Made by a program: the position numbers and the translations under genes | The notes under the pieces: model-generated | The model's database searches: none | What the model was told of the DNA's origin: nothing | The model's input: the letters and a program-made list of their open reading frames with translations, nothing else | DNA from: Bombyx mori | Taxonomy: Eukaryota > Arthropoda > Insecta > Lepidoptera > Bombycidae | NCBI RefSeq assembly: GCF_030269925.1 | Contig: NC_085128.1 | Location: 9,054,501-9,118,500 of the forward strand | Reading direction: 5' to 3' | DNA length: 64,000 nucleotides | Shown: in pieces, positions 48,624 to 60,250 of the stretch | Layout of the letters: each line of letters starts with the position of its first letter | Numbering within the stretch: position 1 is the stretch's first letter

Positions 48624-48699
48624 ACTTTACTTACTTGACTTATCATTTGAATCGGAAAGGTTTGTGGCAGAAGTATATTATAAGGGATCAGAGTATGTA

Positions 48700-48815
48700 T
48701 GTATTTGTGTGGGTCTTCAGGCCGCTCCGCTAGTAATTTCTGAAAATAAAATTGCGGGTTTTGATTTTCATTCCTGGATGTTATTCCTTCACCATTGAAC
48801 CCGTTTGTGGGCAAG
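48700..48815 (-). mobile_element. Bm1 SINE middle part
   Basis: Antisense gctagtaatttctgaaaata, attgcgggttttgattttca, gttattccttcaccattga. No 3' end. Confidence 0.6.
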
Positions 48816-49104
48816 AGTCCATTTACAAGGACATCACACTATAAAAAAATAATTTCCATTAATTGCTACCACTAGGTACTGATAGCAGTAAAATCGCTAG
48901 TTTACGAACAAATTATACAACCGTCTTGCAAGTAGGCGTAAAGTTACCAAAAGGCTTGGTATGGCTGCGTCGTCTCGTGTAATATATATCGGACCAGCCC
49001 AAATAAGTATCCTTGAATGCCAACCTAAAACTAAAATTAGCATTTACACAATTAAGATCGATGGATTGTTGCAATAAATACTCCATTTTAGAATTTGATG
49101 GTCG

Positions 49105-49111
49105 TATATAA
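49105..49111 (+). promoter_or_regulatory. TATA box of the LCP30-like gene
   Basis: TATATAA lies 66 nt before the MKVIL start codon. An initiator-like TCATT sits about 30 nt downstream, at 49135-49139. Confidence 0.6.
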
Positions 49112-49170
49112 GAAACGAGAGGCGTTACGAACTATCATTCTTTTTTTTTAGTTCACAGTAAGCTAGAGAC

Positions 49171-49770
49171 ATGAAAGTGATATTGGTAAGTCTACATTGA
49201 TTTAAAGTAGAATGCTTGAAATTATATTTCTTAATATTATGATGTTTTATTACGACAAATATACAATATATAAAAGACATACAAGTTGTAGCCTGACATG
49301 ATAGTTATTGAGTTAATGAATATGAAATAAATGATTTCAATAATTCTAATTTGAACTATATTATCTTAAATCCAATCCAACGCTTAGTTATTTTAAATGT
49401 ACCTTCGAAAGTGAACCCTGGTTTGATGCGATTAAAATTGTTGAATTTATATTGGAAACAATGTTTCTCCATAAATGGAGAAGCATCTCTATTATTATTA
49501 CGGGGTCGTCGTACTCCCTTACGGGGGCACGGAGCGGGCCTCGGGGTAAACCCCACTACCCGGGCAGACGCTCCCTGCCACATAGGGCAGGGGTGAAATA
49601 GATGCAGGACTGGATTGGGGGGAGGGCTGTTCGCAGCGTGCCTCGGCACACTCACATCGACAAAAATACATACATATATATAATACGATGGGCAGTCTGG
49701 TGACGGCTCGATGCCCGCGGCGATGACACCCCGGCGCCGGCTGCTGTCCTCTGCTTCCTTACAGCTATAA

Positions 49771-49838
<68 letters not shown>

Positions 49839-52800
49839 CCTTATTATCTAACTACAACTAACTACTAACTAAACTAACTAAACTACTATATACAACAGGG
49901 ACAACAGTCAGCAACCGTGGGGCCCGCCACCGGCCCCATGCCGCGGCCCCACCTCTACAAACCAGAGGAGGAGCCGCGGCACTAGTTTGGCGCTCACCCG
50001 TTCTGGGCTCCCCAAAAGGGGAAGACCATCGCGGGGAGGGACCGATGTTAAACACTCCCCAGACGGGGGAGTGGTCCACCCAACGGGGGTGGGAAATGGG
50101 TCCCCATAAGGGGGCACCCCAACGATGTGGGGGGAAGTGAAGAGTGTGGACAGCTCAGTCCCATGGGGGCACTCATTATGAGCACTCCCATATCACTCCG
50201 GTTAAGCCGACTATCTTACCATAGCCGGGGGTTCCAGTAGCTCCCTTGGTAGCGCCCGACCATCAGGTGGTCTGGCGTGCAAGGGAGCTATATTGTGGAG
50301 GTGCTCGTGGGGTCCACCGTCAGCCCGCTCGTAAAGATTACGAGCTAGCCTCCGGATGAACTCCTCGAGCGACTCCACATCCAGATCCCGGGCGATTACG
50401 TCATTTCTGACGTAACGCCCTGCTCCGACTATCGTGCGAAGAGCCAGATTTTGCTGGACCTGTAACCTCGCCCGCATACCCTGCGGGATGAGGTGATACC
50501 AGGCCTCAGCTGCGTACGTGATACGGGAACGGACATACGTCTTATAAATGCCGAGCTTAGTCCTGACCGGCAACCTGGAGGCCAACACCGGCCGGAGGAG
50601 GAATCTCGCACAGCGAGCGGCCGCCAACGCCTTATTGGCGTGGGCGGTCATCCTCAAACTCCGGTCGATATCGACCCCCAAGTACCGGACGCTGGACCTA
50701 AACTCGACATTAGCGCCATGGAGACTGAGCTGTCCCGGGACGACTGTTGTGCGGACCGGACCGAAGAGGATAGCCGCAGTCTTCCCCACGTTGACCGCGA
50801 CCCTCCATCGATCCAGCCACTGGGGCAGTAAGTCCAAGAGCCTCTGCATCCTCAAAATGGCCGCAGAGGGGACGTTGGATGACGAGAAGTAGGCGCTGTC
50901 GTCGGCAAACAGCGCCAACTTCACGTCTACTTCCCACGCTTGGAGGTTACCCTCGAGCGTGGGAATGTCGTTTGTGTAGAGAGCGTAGAGGAGTGGAGCC
51001 AGGACGCTTCCCTGCGGAACTCCGGCCGTGACTGGGCGCACCGACGACTTGGCGCCCTCGACCGCGACAAAGAAGGATCTTCCCTCCAGGTACGACCCCA
51101 GCAGTCGCACGTAGGCGTGCTGGAGGTCCGTGTTCTGCACCAGCTTGTGGATCAGTCCCGCATGCCAGACACGGTCGAAGGCTTTCTCGATATCGAGAAA
51201 GACTGCGGCCGTGTACTGGCGCGCGTTGGACCGATCCGCCAAGTGATGCATGACGCGGACCAATTGCAGCGTTGTCGAGTGACCGCTGCGAAACCCGAAC
51301 TGCTCGGGTCTGGGAAGGATGTGCGGCGACACAGCCGTGTCATGTATGACACGACCGTTTCAGGGAAGTGGAAGAATGCGAGGGAGGGAATACCGTCCTC
51401 TCCCGGCGCCTTGCGCCTCTTCATCCGCTTGATGGAGAGGCGCAATTCACTGGGAGTGATGAAAACATCATCTCCCAACGGTGGCACCGGGGAGGAGAGT
51501 AGGTTCGCTACGCTCTCTTCCACCGATTGGTGGAATGCGGCCTCTGAGGGTGCAGAGTCATTCGGAACGAACTGCCGCTCCAGCATTGCGGCCAGGACAT
51601 CGGCGCGGGCCTGAGCCGAGAAGCATCGGTTGCCCCTCTCGTCCACGAGTGGACAAGTCGGGGCAGGCCGATTTGAGAGCTGGCGGCAAAGTCGGTGGAG
51701 GGACACGGAAGAGGGGTCCTCACGGGCCTCCTCAATCCGTTCCTCCCACGCATAGCCCCGAAAGGAGCTAATCTTCGCCGCCAACTCCGCTTCCAACTCA
51801 TTAAGCTCGCGCTTGATCCTGGGACAACGAGTTGTCGCCCAGAGCCTCCTCAGGCCCCTCTTCCGGCGAATAATCGCCTTCAGATGGGCCGGGAGTCTAC
51901 CTCTGGGCCCGCCGCTGGGCACAAGAGTCGTCGCCTGGTCAATCGCTCCCCTGATGGAGTCGACAAGGCGGACTGCCGCGTCGTCGACCCCCTCAGGGGT
52001 GTTGGGGTCCTGAATTACGGGAAGGTCGACTAGTCGTCTCTTAAAGAGCTCCCAGTCGACCTTCGGTCGTAGGGGCGAAGTCGCAACCCGGGTGAGCCCC
52101 ATTCCCAGTGTCACCAGGACAGGGAGATGTGGGGTACCCAGGTCGTACAGTGCCTCGATCGTTACGGGGCACCGTAGCCCCTTATGAACACACACGTCCA
52201 GCACATCGGGCTGGTATCGCGCGGCGGTCGGGACGTGCGTGGGTTCATCAGGGCCGACCACAGAGTAGTCGCCCCTATCGGCATCTTCTAACAGCCGCCT
52301 GCCCACTGCTGTGTTAAGTCGGGAACCCCACGCGACGTGCTTCGCGTTGAGGTCCCCGACCAGCAGAGCTGGGCGGCTGTCGTAATTCAGGGCCCGTCTT
52401 ATATCCTCAGGATGGAATTCAGGCCCCGGGGGTCTATACGCGGCATAAATCCGCATATCTCCCCCCGCGGTGTGTACCCTCACACCGACTGACCTTGTCG
52501 ATGTGAAGGACAGCAAATCCAACTGATCATGCACCACGTCCCGCCTGACAAGGGCCGCAGTGCCCCTGAACGGCCGCCCGGCAGGGGTAAGCTCGTCACG
52601 TCGGTACATGAAATAGTTGGGAATCCTGAACACATCCTGAGGTTTTAACAAGGTCTCCCCCAGCAGCAGAACCTCAGGGTTGTACTCCTGGGCGAGAACC
52701 AAGAGATCGTTTTTTCGGGATCTTATCCCATCGGGGTTCCAATAGATGATGCGAAGCTCCTGGCTAGCCATTGAGCCTCGCTATCAACTGGTAGAACCCC

Positions 52801-55800
52801 GACAGGATAGCCCCGATAGGGCTAGCGCCAGAGGCGATCTCGCGGATGACTCCGGAGATCACCTCGGCCAAGTTCTCCCAGAGTGCCAGCAGCCATGCAG
52901 CAAAGCCGGCAGGCTGAGAGGCCTGTCGACCGCTGCGGCGCTCGCGCTGAGGGCGGGGGGGAAGGGGGGGCTGACTATTTAAATTATCTATATTACCTTC
53001 GACCGGATGGGCCGAAGGCAATTGCGGGCTTGTTGTCAATAATTGGGCTGGTGGGGAGGCCTCAGCGACCTCCATGGTTTCGATATGGGTTCTCGATGGG
53101 GGATCCGGCACTATAGGCTCTGGTATGCCCCTTCTTGCTTTTTCTTCCTTTTTCCTTGCCTTTTTTTTCAATTTTTTGCGTCTATTCTTTTCCCTGTTTT
53201 TTGTTGTCGTACGACCGCTAGTCGGGCAAGGTATTTGTTGTGGCAATGGAGCAGCAGTAGTTCGACCACGGGGAGCAGGAGTAGGCTTGGATTTGGTTGT
53301 CTGCCGTGGCGGGTTGGCCTGTGCCATCAGTGTAGACGCCGATGGCGACGCCTCCACCACCACAGCAGACGGAGCGGAGTGGGAAGGGGGAGGGGGCTGG
53401 GAAGATTTCCCTTTCCCCTTCCCCTTCCATATTGCTACTGGTTCAGATGCCGGAAGAGCTGCACCCCCGGCTCGAGGCGCCTGAGGCGCAGGAGGAGGGA
53501 CGGTTACTCCCATCATCCTGGCCCGTTTGCGGTAGACCGCACACCGTCTGTCGACGGCGGAATGGTCCTTCCCGCAATTAGCACAGGAGAATGGGCCGTC
53601 TCTCGGCCTCGGGCAGTCCGCTACGATGTGCTCCCCGGCACACCTTACGCAACGGACCGCGCGATGACAGTTGTAGGAGGCGTGTCCGAAGGCCTGGCAG
53701 CGATGACACTGCGCAGGTCCTCGGGTTGGACGCCATCCTTCAACCGTCACCCCCGGCAGGTACAGCAGTTCGTTGACTGCGTACAAGCGGGCGAGACCGT
53801 CCTTCGAGAGGTGATCCAGGGCTACGTGAAACACGCAGCCCGGACGCCCTCTCTGGGACCTAATGCACCTGGCATATCGAGCCGGGAATCCCAGCTCCTT
53901 CAGGGCATTGACGATCTCTGCCTCGTCGGTGTCGGCAGGGAGGCCCCGGACCGCCACCTTCGAAGGCATCTCCTCCGCCAGGGCGTAACAGTACCATTTA
54001 ATGGCACCGTCCCTGGCAGAGGCCTCCGACAGGTAGGCCTGGACCGCCCTATACTCCTCCACCGACGTCGGCAGAAATCTAAAACCGGCGCCGAAGGGTC
54101 GCGCCGAGGGGGCGCGGCCTAGGCGCTCCCTTATGGCCGCCATGTGGCGGGACCAATTTGGAAGGGCCTCCACCATAATTGGCGGGTGTCGGCGCAGTAC
54201 CTCCTGGGCACGACCCTTCGGCCTCGGGGGAGGGACTTGTGAGGATTGGGAAGTCCTCTGGGTGGTGGGAGCACCTGGCCTAGCTGCCATGGCAGCATAG
54301 GAGGTAGAAGGGATGGGATTGGGCTTTGGGACGTGTGGTCTGGTAGACTCGAGGTCCATATACCTGGTCGAATCCAGGTTACCCGCCGTGCCGCTTAGGG
54401 CGGGGGCACCTCGGGTTGAGTCTACCGGGATAGGGGAAAGCGTTGGGGAGGGAGAACGAGGAGGGGATCGTTGTTGCCTTAGGGCTATCCCTGTCCTGGC
54501 GGGAGCCCTAGGTTTCGGAATGGGTTTAGCTGGGATTGGACTCCCAGAGGGGGACGAAGATCTGGACGAGGAGGGAGTGACTGATTCTGTCGAGGAATGA
54601 GCTGAGGACGTGGTCGAACTATCCTCCCCCTCCGATCTGGAGGAAGGGCCTAGTCTGGGACGCTTGTCCTTATCGCTCGATGAGCCTCGGTCAGACTCGG
54701 ACCTGGCCTTCTTCCGCGGCCGAGAGGGCCCAGAGGGATCGGTCAACGAGGGAAGATTATCTTCCTCCGGTTCGATCCTCAGAGTCCTCTGGGCCGCGAC
54801 CGAAGGCCCGGGCAGACTGTCCGTCCCGAGTCCCATCGAGCCTATACGAGCTGCTGGCGTTGGTTGGTATCTGCTTGATTGAGGCATCACCTGTCGTCCC
54901 TTGTGAGACGGGCCGGGAGTGCTGATGAGCGGGGGTGAATTTCCCCCAGACATGATATCAAGGTCTAGCAGGCTTAATTGGTCATTGGATCCCCAGGGAA
55001 ATCAGTTCGGTCAAGCTGAATGTTTTTGCTAGCTACCGACCGACCATATAGTTGTCGGTATTCAAAATAAATTGGTAACAGTAAACAAAAATTGAATTAG
55101 AATAACTAAATTCAATATTAAATAATAAGATTAAAAGACTGTAATTTAAATGGACTAATAACTATTTATGGGTAATGATAATCAAATGTACATTAAAAGA
55201 TATGGAACAATAGTGGGGTCAGTGAGTATCCACCGCTATAATAATATACAATATAATAAATGAATTCAAAAACTACTAATAATACTAATAATACCAATTC
55301 TATAAAACAACATTTAATTAAGCTACTATAAATCAATAAATGAATAAGAAGTATACGTGTGTAAATATATATGTAGTTATATCTATTCCTCTTCCCGGCC
55401 AACACGGATTACCCCAGCGTATGCCGACAGACCGGTGGCCCCAGATTTGGCGGTTCCGAAAAAATATTCAGGACCGTGAAATCCCCACCTTCCGGTCAGC
55501 CACACCACACCCTGCAGCAACCCAGACAACCAAGTAATTAAAATAGAACAATAAATAAAATATACTACAACCTAGACAAAATTCCATAAAACTTGAAAAA
55601 CCTGTAAACAAAAGGACGGCGGGAACACCCTACCAGAACCCTACTAAACTACAAAATAACAAAAGAAAACTAAATAATTAACTGAATCTAAAAGTGGCCA
55701 CTTAAGAAGGTCGGCCGGTATACCAGAATTACTATCTACGTAAAATTAAATGCTAAAAAAATATTATGCTAAAAGTGGGTAGATATGAAAAAAATTTTTT

Positions 55801-58800
55801 ATAAAGCTACAGCAGCGCCAATTATTTACACAGTACTATATTACAAAAATCTAAATTAATTTAATTTAATTTAATCTAAATTGTAAAAAATAATGAATAA
55901 AACTAATCTAAACTATTCTAAATTTTAACTGAGCTAAACTGGTATTATAGGGGTTCCAGCGCCATCAAACCTTAATAACTAGACCAATTTACCGGGTTTA
56001 GCGACCGCCCCGCCTAACCCCGAGGGGTAGGAGAGGACTGGGAGTGACACAGGGAGGCCAGACTCGATGGCGCTAACGTTCGCCGGTTTTATATCCAAAT
56101 AAAACGGCGACGCAGCTTTCACAGGCTGGTCGACACCTACCCGTATTAAACTGGTGTTTAAAGAAAGAAGTGTCGATCCACTTACCTGGTCCCGGGTCCC
56201 GCGTTTCACTGCTCGGAATGTCTCCACCCCGAAACAGCACCGCTAGATTCAACACACGCACTTTGGGCACACACTGACTGCACAGCACAACACAGCAAGG
56301 GGCCACTTAGCCTGGTGTCCCGGGCATCGAGAAGCATCTCATTTCACGCTAAGCGATTACTTAAGCTCAAAGTCACCACATTGTAATGTTGATGCTCAGA
56401 TGACTTTTGAGCTTTAGCGGTAACTTTCATCAAAAAACCGCATCCTAAACCTACAAAACAAACGATGCTTATGAGCCATGATCTGAATAGCGCTATAGGT
56501 CCAATGTATTTCGTACATTCTTAAATTATCAATAGAGTGTACCGGTCACCGCCCTCGTCGAACCCGTCGCTTGCAACGAGGGCTCAACGAGCGAATTAAC
56601 CCATAGACACAGCCCACTGAGTTTCTCGCCGGATATTCTCAGTGGGTTGCGTTTCCGATCCGGTGGTAGATTCTGCGAAGCACTGCTTTTGCTAGGGCCA
56701 GTGTTAGCATCACTCCGGTTTGAGCCCCGCGAGCTCACCTACACGTTATGGTGAAGCCGAAATATCCTCTCAAGGCTATCAGCATAGGGAGGAAAAAAAA
56801 TAGAGTGTTAATACATTTTTCAAGAAACCTTTTATACATTTTTAAGTGAAAACTACTTAGGCAGCGTTCTTTCTGATTTAAAAATTAATGAAACAGAAAT
56901 AACATAATTTTTCGGAAACGAAAATGTTAATCGCAAAACAATACTAAAAGTACTGCAGGCTTCACTTCTGCTACATGTGAACTTCACGTATGTTTTTTCA
57001 ACTGACAATGTAATGCGTTAGGGATTTCGCAGGTGTTGAAACTGTAACGTATGTTTGCTATGCGCAAAAATAGGCCGGGTGGTGACATCTCGTCAACTCG
57101 AAATTGTTGGCAGTCGGACTTAAAATAGGCCCTATCATTGCTACGCTGCTAGTTCACCCTCCTGGCCGAACCGGTCGCTTGCGACGAAGGGCTCGACGAG
57201 TAAATTAACCCATAGACACAGCCCACTGTGTTTCTCGCCGGATCTCCTCAGTAGGTCGCGTTTCCGATCCGGTGGTAGATTCTGCGAAGTACTGCTCTTG
57301 CTAGGGCCAGTGTTAGCAACACTCCCGCTTGCCCCGGTGAGCCCCGTGAGCTCACCTACACGTCAATGCGAAGCTGAAATAGCCTCCCAAGGCTATCAGC
57401 ATAGGTAAGAAAAAGAAACGCTGCTATAGTGCGGTGCGGTACTGCTGTTGTTCAGAGAATACCTTAGTTGCCTTCACTAGATCCACGGCAAGAGATGTGG
57501 TGGTGCAATTTTAATATTCTAAATAGATATATAATAGAAACCATAGCAACAGTCATATCCTAAAAAAATGCTCGTTGAAAAAACGACTCAATCATTTCAA
57601 AGAATAAAGATAAGCTGAAGCTTTCGCTTCAATACTCCAATATTGGTGGAGTGCTTAAAAAAATACATTTGTACGAGTTTAGGTCATAAACTTTTTTAAT
57701 AAATTTTAATGGCAATAAAATGCCAATTAAATTAAATTTTTTGAGTTTCGAGTTGCCAAACAGAATTTTGTTATTTTGATATTTTGTTACAGTTCGTAGT
57801 GGCTACCTGCTCACTCTTGGTATCCAGGAGTCAAGCTCAAGACGATGGAAAATACAGGCCAGAGATTTACGGCGACGGGAGTTATTACCCAACGAACGAT
57901 GGAAAGTACATCAATAGTTTTGATGGACGGTACAGGAGCCTACTCAACAGAAATAGCAAATACCAATCGATCTACAACGCGTATCAGCCATATTACGCTA
58001 AGGCGCTGAATCAACAACTGTTGACTCCTTTCGTCAAGTACGGAAATGGGTAAGCTATTGTATTCTTTTGACTTTACTTATTATTAAGAGTTTTTGTTCT
58101 ATTTACATAAACATATTAAACACAAATAATCTTCGTTGGATTACTGAAATAAAAGAGATATGAATTGCTAATTAACAATTTTTCTAACATATTGAACGTA
58201 TCAAAACTATTTTAGCAAAAACGACTGTTCTAATGATATTCCTTTAGAATATTCTAAACAAAATTGGTAAACATAACTGATTTGAAAAGCTTAAAAGATC
58301 AAGACAATCATTACGTGAGCATCGAAATTGTGGTACTATATACTTAGTCCATGGTATTATTAATAAATAAGGGGAATTCAACTTATAAAATTCCAATAAT
58401 ACGCACTGTTTAGATGTGCACAAAAAATCAAGTAACCAATAATTTAAGCACTTTGTGTAAGCTGCTTTATTTTATTGCCAAATAGCAGCTACATGCCTTT
58501 GTTTTACAAAATTTGTCATCGACGATTATCTTAGTTTTCTTTTCTTAAATTTGTTGTTTTGAAATACGAATTTCAGTTTTGTTTCTTAGAGACGTAAATA
58601 AAACTTTGATTCTAATTTTTCAGTATTGAACAGACCGCAGAACCTTCTGTTGCTACTGTAACCTATCGCCCTCCAGTCGTATCGACATACCGTCCCTTAG
58701 TCTACTCATCGACCGTCAAGCCATTGGCTTACAGAACTCAATATGTGAACGACGGATCAGCAAATATAATACGGCAAGATAACGATGTTGACGTCAATGC

Positions 58801-58993
58801 ATATCATTTCGCTTATGAAACGGATAATGGGATCGCTGCTGAAGAATCTGGGAGCGTTGAACCGACAGTAAACGGTGGTGGTACCAGAACAAGGGGTTTT
58901 TACGAGTACGTTGGCGATGATGGTTTGAAGTACAGGGTCGACTATACCGCCGACGAGAACGGCTTCAAGCCCGTCGGCGCGCATTTACCTTGA
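49171..58993 (+). CDS. LCP30-like RR-1 cuticular protein, three exons, 213 aa, LINE-filled 8.6-kb intron
   Basis: Exons 49171-49185 (MKVIL, donor gtaagt), 57793-58049 and 58624-58993 join in frame at phases 0 and 2. The signal peptide is [16 protein letters not shown], with cleavage probably near SQAQ/DDGKY. Mature repeats [16 protein letters not shown] and FDGRYRS resemble the genes at 27478 and 38779. A Tyr/Pro/Val linker follows ([15 protein letters not shown]). The RR-1 domain ends [20 protein letters not shown], very like LCP30. Intron 1 (49186-57792) contains a complete antisense LINE and two LINE tails. Exon 1 is placed by its exact phase, the shared 5-codon first exon and a TATA box 66 nt upstream. 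No closer candidate first exon was seen in the 1.4 kb between the LINE and exon 2. The product is a probable chitin-binding cuticle protein. Confidence 0.8.
49775..49838. repeat. 64-nt poly-T tract inside the antisense LINE 3' region
   Basis: An uninterrupted run of 64 T on this strand is poly-A in the LINE orientation. It lies 285 nt from the element's true 3' end rather than at it. Confidence 0.95.
50211..52771 (-). pseudogene. LINE ORF2, endonuclease and reverse transcriptase with internal deletion
   Basis: It starts [15 protein letters not shown] at 52771. Endonuclease motifs are visible ([30 protein letters not shown]), but the usual S-D-H-x-P reads T-P-H-L-P, so the conserved Asp is absent. 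The frame runs to [20 protein letters not shown]; near 51330-51360 it then jumps to [16 protein letters not shown] in another frame. The RT finger blocks that should lie between (with NYRPI-type motifs) are missing, so I infer a deletion plus frameshift. RT block A ([16 protein letters not shown]), [16 protein letters not shown] and LALFADDSA are present in the 373-aa downstream part, which ends at 50211. Confidence 0.87.
52764..54953 (-). CDS. LINE ORF1, gag-like protein with three CCHC knuckles, 729 aa
   Basis: Intact ORF starting [11 protein letters not shown]. The N-terminal ~270 residues are Ser/Pro/Arg-rich and probably disordered. A central part with [15 protein letters not shown] resembles the RRM-like region of Jockey ORF1. 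Three zinc knuckles lie around residues 414-470: [43 protein letters not shown] basic [20 protein letters not shown] patch follows. The final residues ([20 protein letters not shown]) form a hydrophobic or amphipathic helix. The expected role is RNA binding and particle formation. Its stop TAG lies inside the ORF2 start (ATGGCTAG), which suggests coupled or reinitiated translation of ORF2. Confidence 0.88.
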   Translation of the reverse strand: MSGGNSPPLISTPGPSHKGRQVMPQSSRYQPTPAARIGSMGLGTDSLPGPSVAAQRTLRIEPEEDNLPSLTDPSGPSRPRKKARSESDRGSSSDKDKRPRLGPSSRSEGEDSSTTSSAHSSTESVTPSSSRSSSPSGSPIPAKPIPKPRAPARTGIALRQQRSPPRSPSPTLSPIPVDSTRGAPALSGTAGNLDSTRYMDLESTRPHVPKPNPIPSTSYAAMAARPGAPTTQRTSQSSQVPPPRPKGRAQEVLRRHPPIMVEALPNWSRHMAAIRERLGRAPSARPFGAGFRFLPTSVEEYRAVQAYLSEASARDGAIKWYCYALAEEMPSKVAVRGLPADTDEAEIVNALKELGFPARYARCIRSQRGRPGCVFHVALDHLSKDGLARLYAVNELLYLPGVTVEGWRPTRGPAQCHRCQAFGHASYNCHRAVRCVRCAGEHIVADCPRPRDGPFSCANCGKDHSAVDRRCAVYRKRARMMGVTVPPPAPQAPRAGGAALPASEPVAIWKGKGKGKSSQPPPPSHSAPSAVVVEASPSASTLMAQANPPRQTTKSKPTPAPRGRTTAAPLPQQIPCPTSGRTTTKNREKNRRKKLKKKARKKEEKARRGIPEPIVPDPPSRTHIETMEVAEASPPAQLLTTSPQLPSAHPVEGNIDNLNSQPPLPPRPQRERRSGRQASQPAGFAAWLLALWENLAEVISGVIREIASGASPIGAILSGFYQLIARLNG
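56537..56802 (+). mobile_element. LINE 3' end fragment in intron 1 of the LCP30-like gene
   Basis: Sense 3' terminus of a Jockey-like family: the last ORF2 codons (cgccctcgtcgaacccgtcg) and the 3' UTR to an A tail. It is highly similar to the copy at 57143. Confidence 0.75.
57143..57417 (+). mobile_element. LINE 3' end fragment in intron 1 of the LCP30-like gene
   Basis: A second sense copy of the 3' end at 56537, about 340 bp before exon 2. The two copies flank decayed unique sequence. Confidence 0.75.
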
Positions 58994-59026
58994 AAAGTAT
59001 TAATAGTTATTAAATGAAACGACAAT

Positions 59027-59032
59027 AATAAA
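59027..59032 (+). promoter_or_regulatory. Polyadenylation signal of the LCP30-like gene
   Basis: AATAAA lies 33 nt after the TGA stop codon. Confidence 0.6.
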
Positions 59033-59821
59033 TTCGATCGATATTTAGAAGCCAATTTTTTTATTCATTTTTTTTTCGCATCACAGATAATATGTTCCTT
59101 CCTTTCCTTAATTTCAGTTTTCTTAAAATTCCTTAAATCCGTAAAAACTGAACTTACATACTATTGTGATGTTCAGTGCTATCAGTTTTTAGGTGCGAAA
59201 ATAGCTGGTTAGATTCGAGCTGAACTAGTGTGGCACGATTTCCCTTGTTTTAAATTTTGTTTATTGTGAAAATTTAAATATTTTAACTTTGTTTTCTCTG
59301 GAAAGGGCCATTGGACCAAGGTGCAAGGAGCGTACTATTTACACACAATTCCAAAAAAAATATCTTTTGAAGTTGTAAAATTCAAAGATGTATGTATCTT
59401 TGTGCCAGTCATAATGAGCCTCGTGTGTGATGAAAATGTTATGTGATGAAAATACTTGAACAATTTTTTTTTGTATCTAGAATTTAGATTCCGAGAATTT
59501 CACAGAGATAAACGGTGGTAATAGACTTATAAAGGAATGTGCTATTAACTTAGATGTACGAAGCGTCAAAATGATATATCATTATCTAAGTTAATGTCTA
59601 CTCGGACGGGTTCGCAATCCACACAACTATCCTAAATAATCTATCAACCGTGAGAGACTCATAAATGGTTTATATGATACTAATATATAATACATACGTA
59701 TGTATGCATTAGCAGTAATACTAATTTCTAAGGAAATACCTATTTACGCAAGTTTTCACGAATTACTTTCCACGAGGAAGTGATAGATAGCACCGTAATC
59801 GACACTCCCAGATGATCTCAA
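59033..59821. other. 3' flank of the LCP30-like gene, no gene recognised
   Basis: AT-rich apart from the small inverted repeat at 59544-59595. Confidence 0.5.
59544..59595. repeat. 12-bp inverted repeat with 28-nt loop
   Basis: attaacttagat (59544-59555) and atctaagttaat (59584-59595), about 550 bp after the LCP30-like gene. This is a possible hairpin of unknown role. Confidence 0.4.
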
Positions 59822-60250
59822 GGTTCATCATCATCATCATTATCTTGCCCTTCTCCCAGTCACCTAGGGTCGGCGCAACATGTTTTCTCCTTCCATACCC
59901 TTCTATAATATACCATTTCTTTGCTCACTCTCCTCTTACCCATATCGTCTTTCACGTAATCCATCCATTCTTCTTAGGTCTACCTCTTCCTCTACATCCT
60001 TCCACATTCATAGTTAACACTCTCTTACCAACCTCATTTTCATTTCGTCTCATCACATGTTCATACCGTCCCAAGCGCGCACTTCTCAGCTACTCTGTCA
60101 CAGGTGCCACTTTCAGACTTCCTCTAACATATTCATTCCGTATTCTATCCATTCTCGTTACTCCAGACATCCATCGCAACATTCGCGTCTCTACTGCATG
60201 CAATCGCCTTTCAGCCACAGATCTCAAGGTTCTTAGCAGTAATAATGATG
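59822..60250 (-). mobile_element. RTE-type LINE C-terminus remnant
   Basis: The antisense translation gives EGCRGRGRPKK and, after a frameshift, WMDYVKDDMGKRRVS, the C-terminal signature common to lepidopteran RTE-like elements. The tail is the (ATC)n run at 59822-59840, typical of RTE 3' ends. The 156-aa + strand frame across it is spurious. Confidence 0.7.

Larger units (their letters stand above)
49490..56328 (-). mobile_element. Full-length LINE (Jockey-like), antisense in intron 1 of the LCP30-like gene
   Basis: An exact 12-bp repeat, gagaagcatctc, at 49478-49489 and 56329-56340 marks a 6.84-kb insertion. In its own orientation it starts gatgcccggg, has a 1.4-kb 5' UTR (partly very AT-rich), then ORF1, then ORF2 overlapping by 8 nt. 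A 3' region holds 64 consecutive A residues, about 280 nt of GC-rich sequence and a TAATAATA tail. The absence of RNase H and the C-terminal [23 protein letters not shown] end fit the Jockey group. A deletion in the RT inactivates this copy. Confidence 0.88.

Noticed and set aside
50940..51614. 224-aa + strand frame
   Set aside because: Antisense to the LINE endonuclease/RT coding region; no recognisable domain.
53043..54122. 359-aa + strand open frame
   Set aside because: It lies antisense to LINE ORF1 in GC-rich DNA; no motif and no start context, so a shadow frame.
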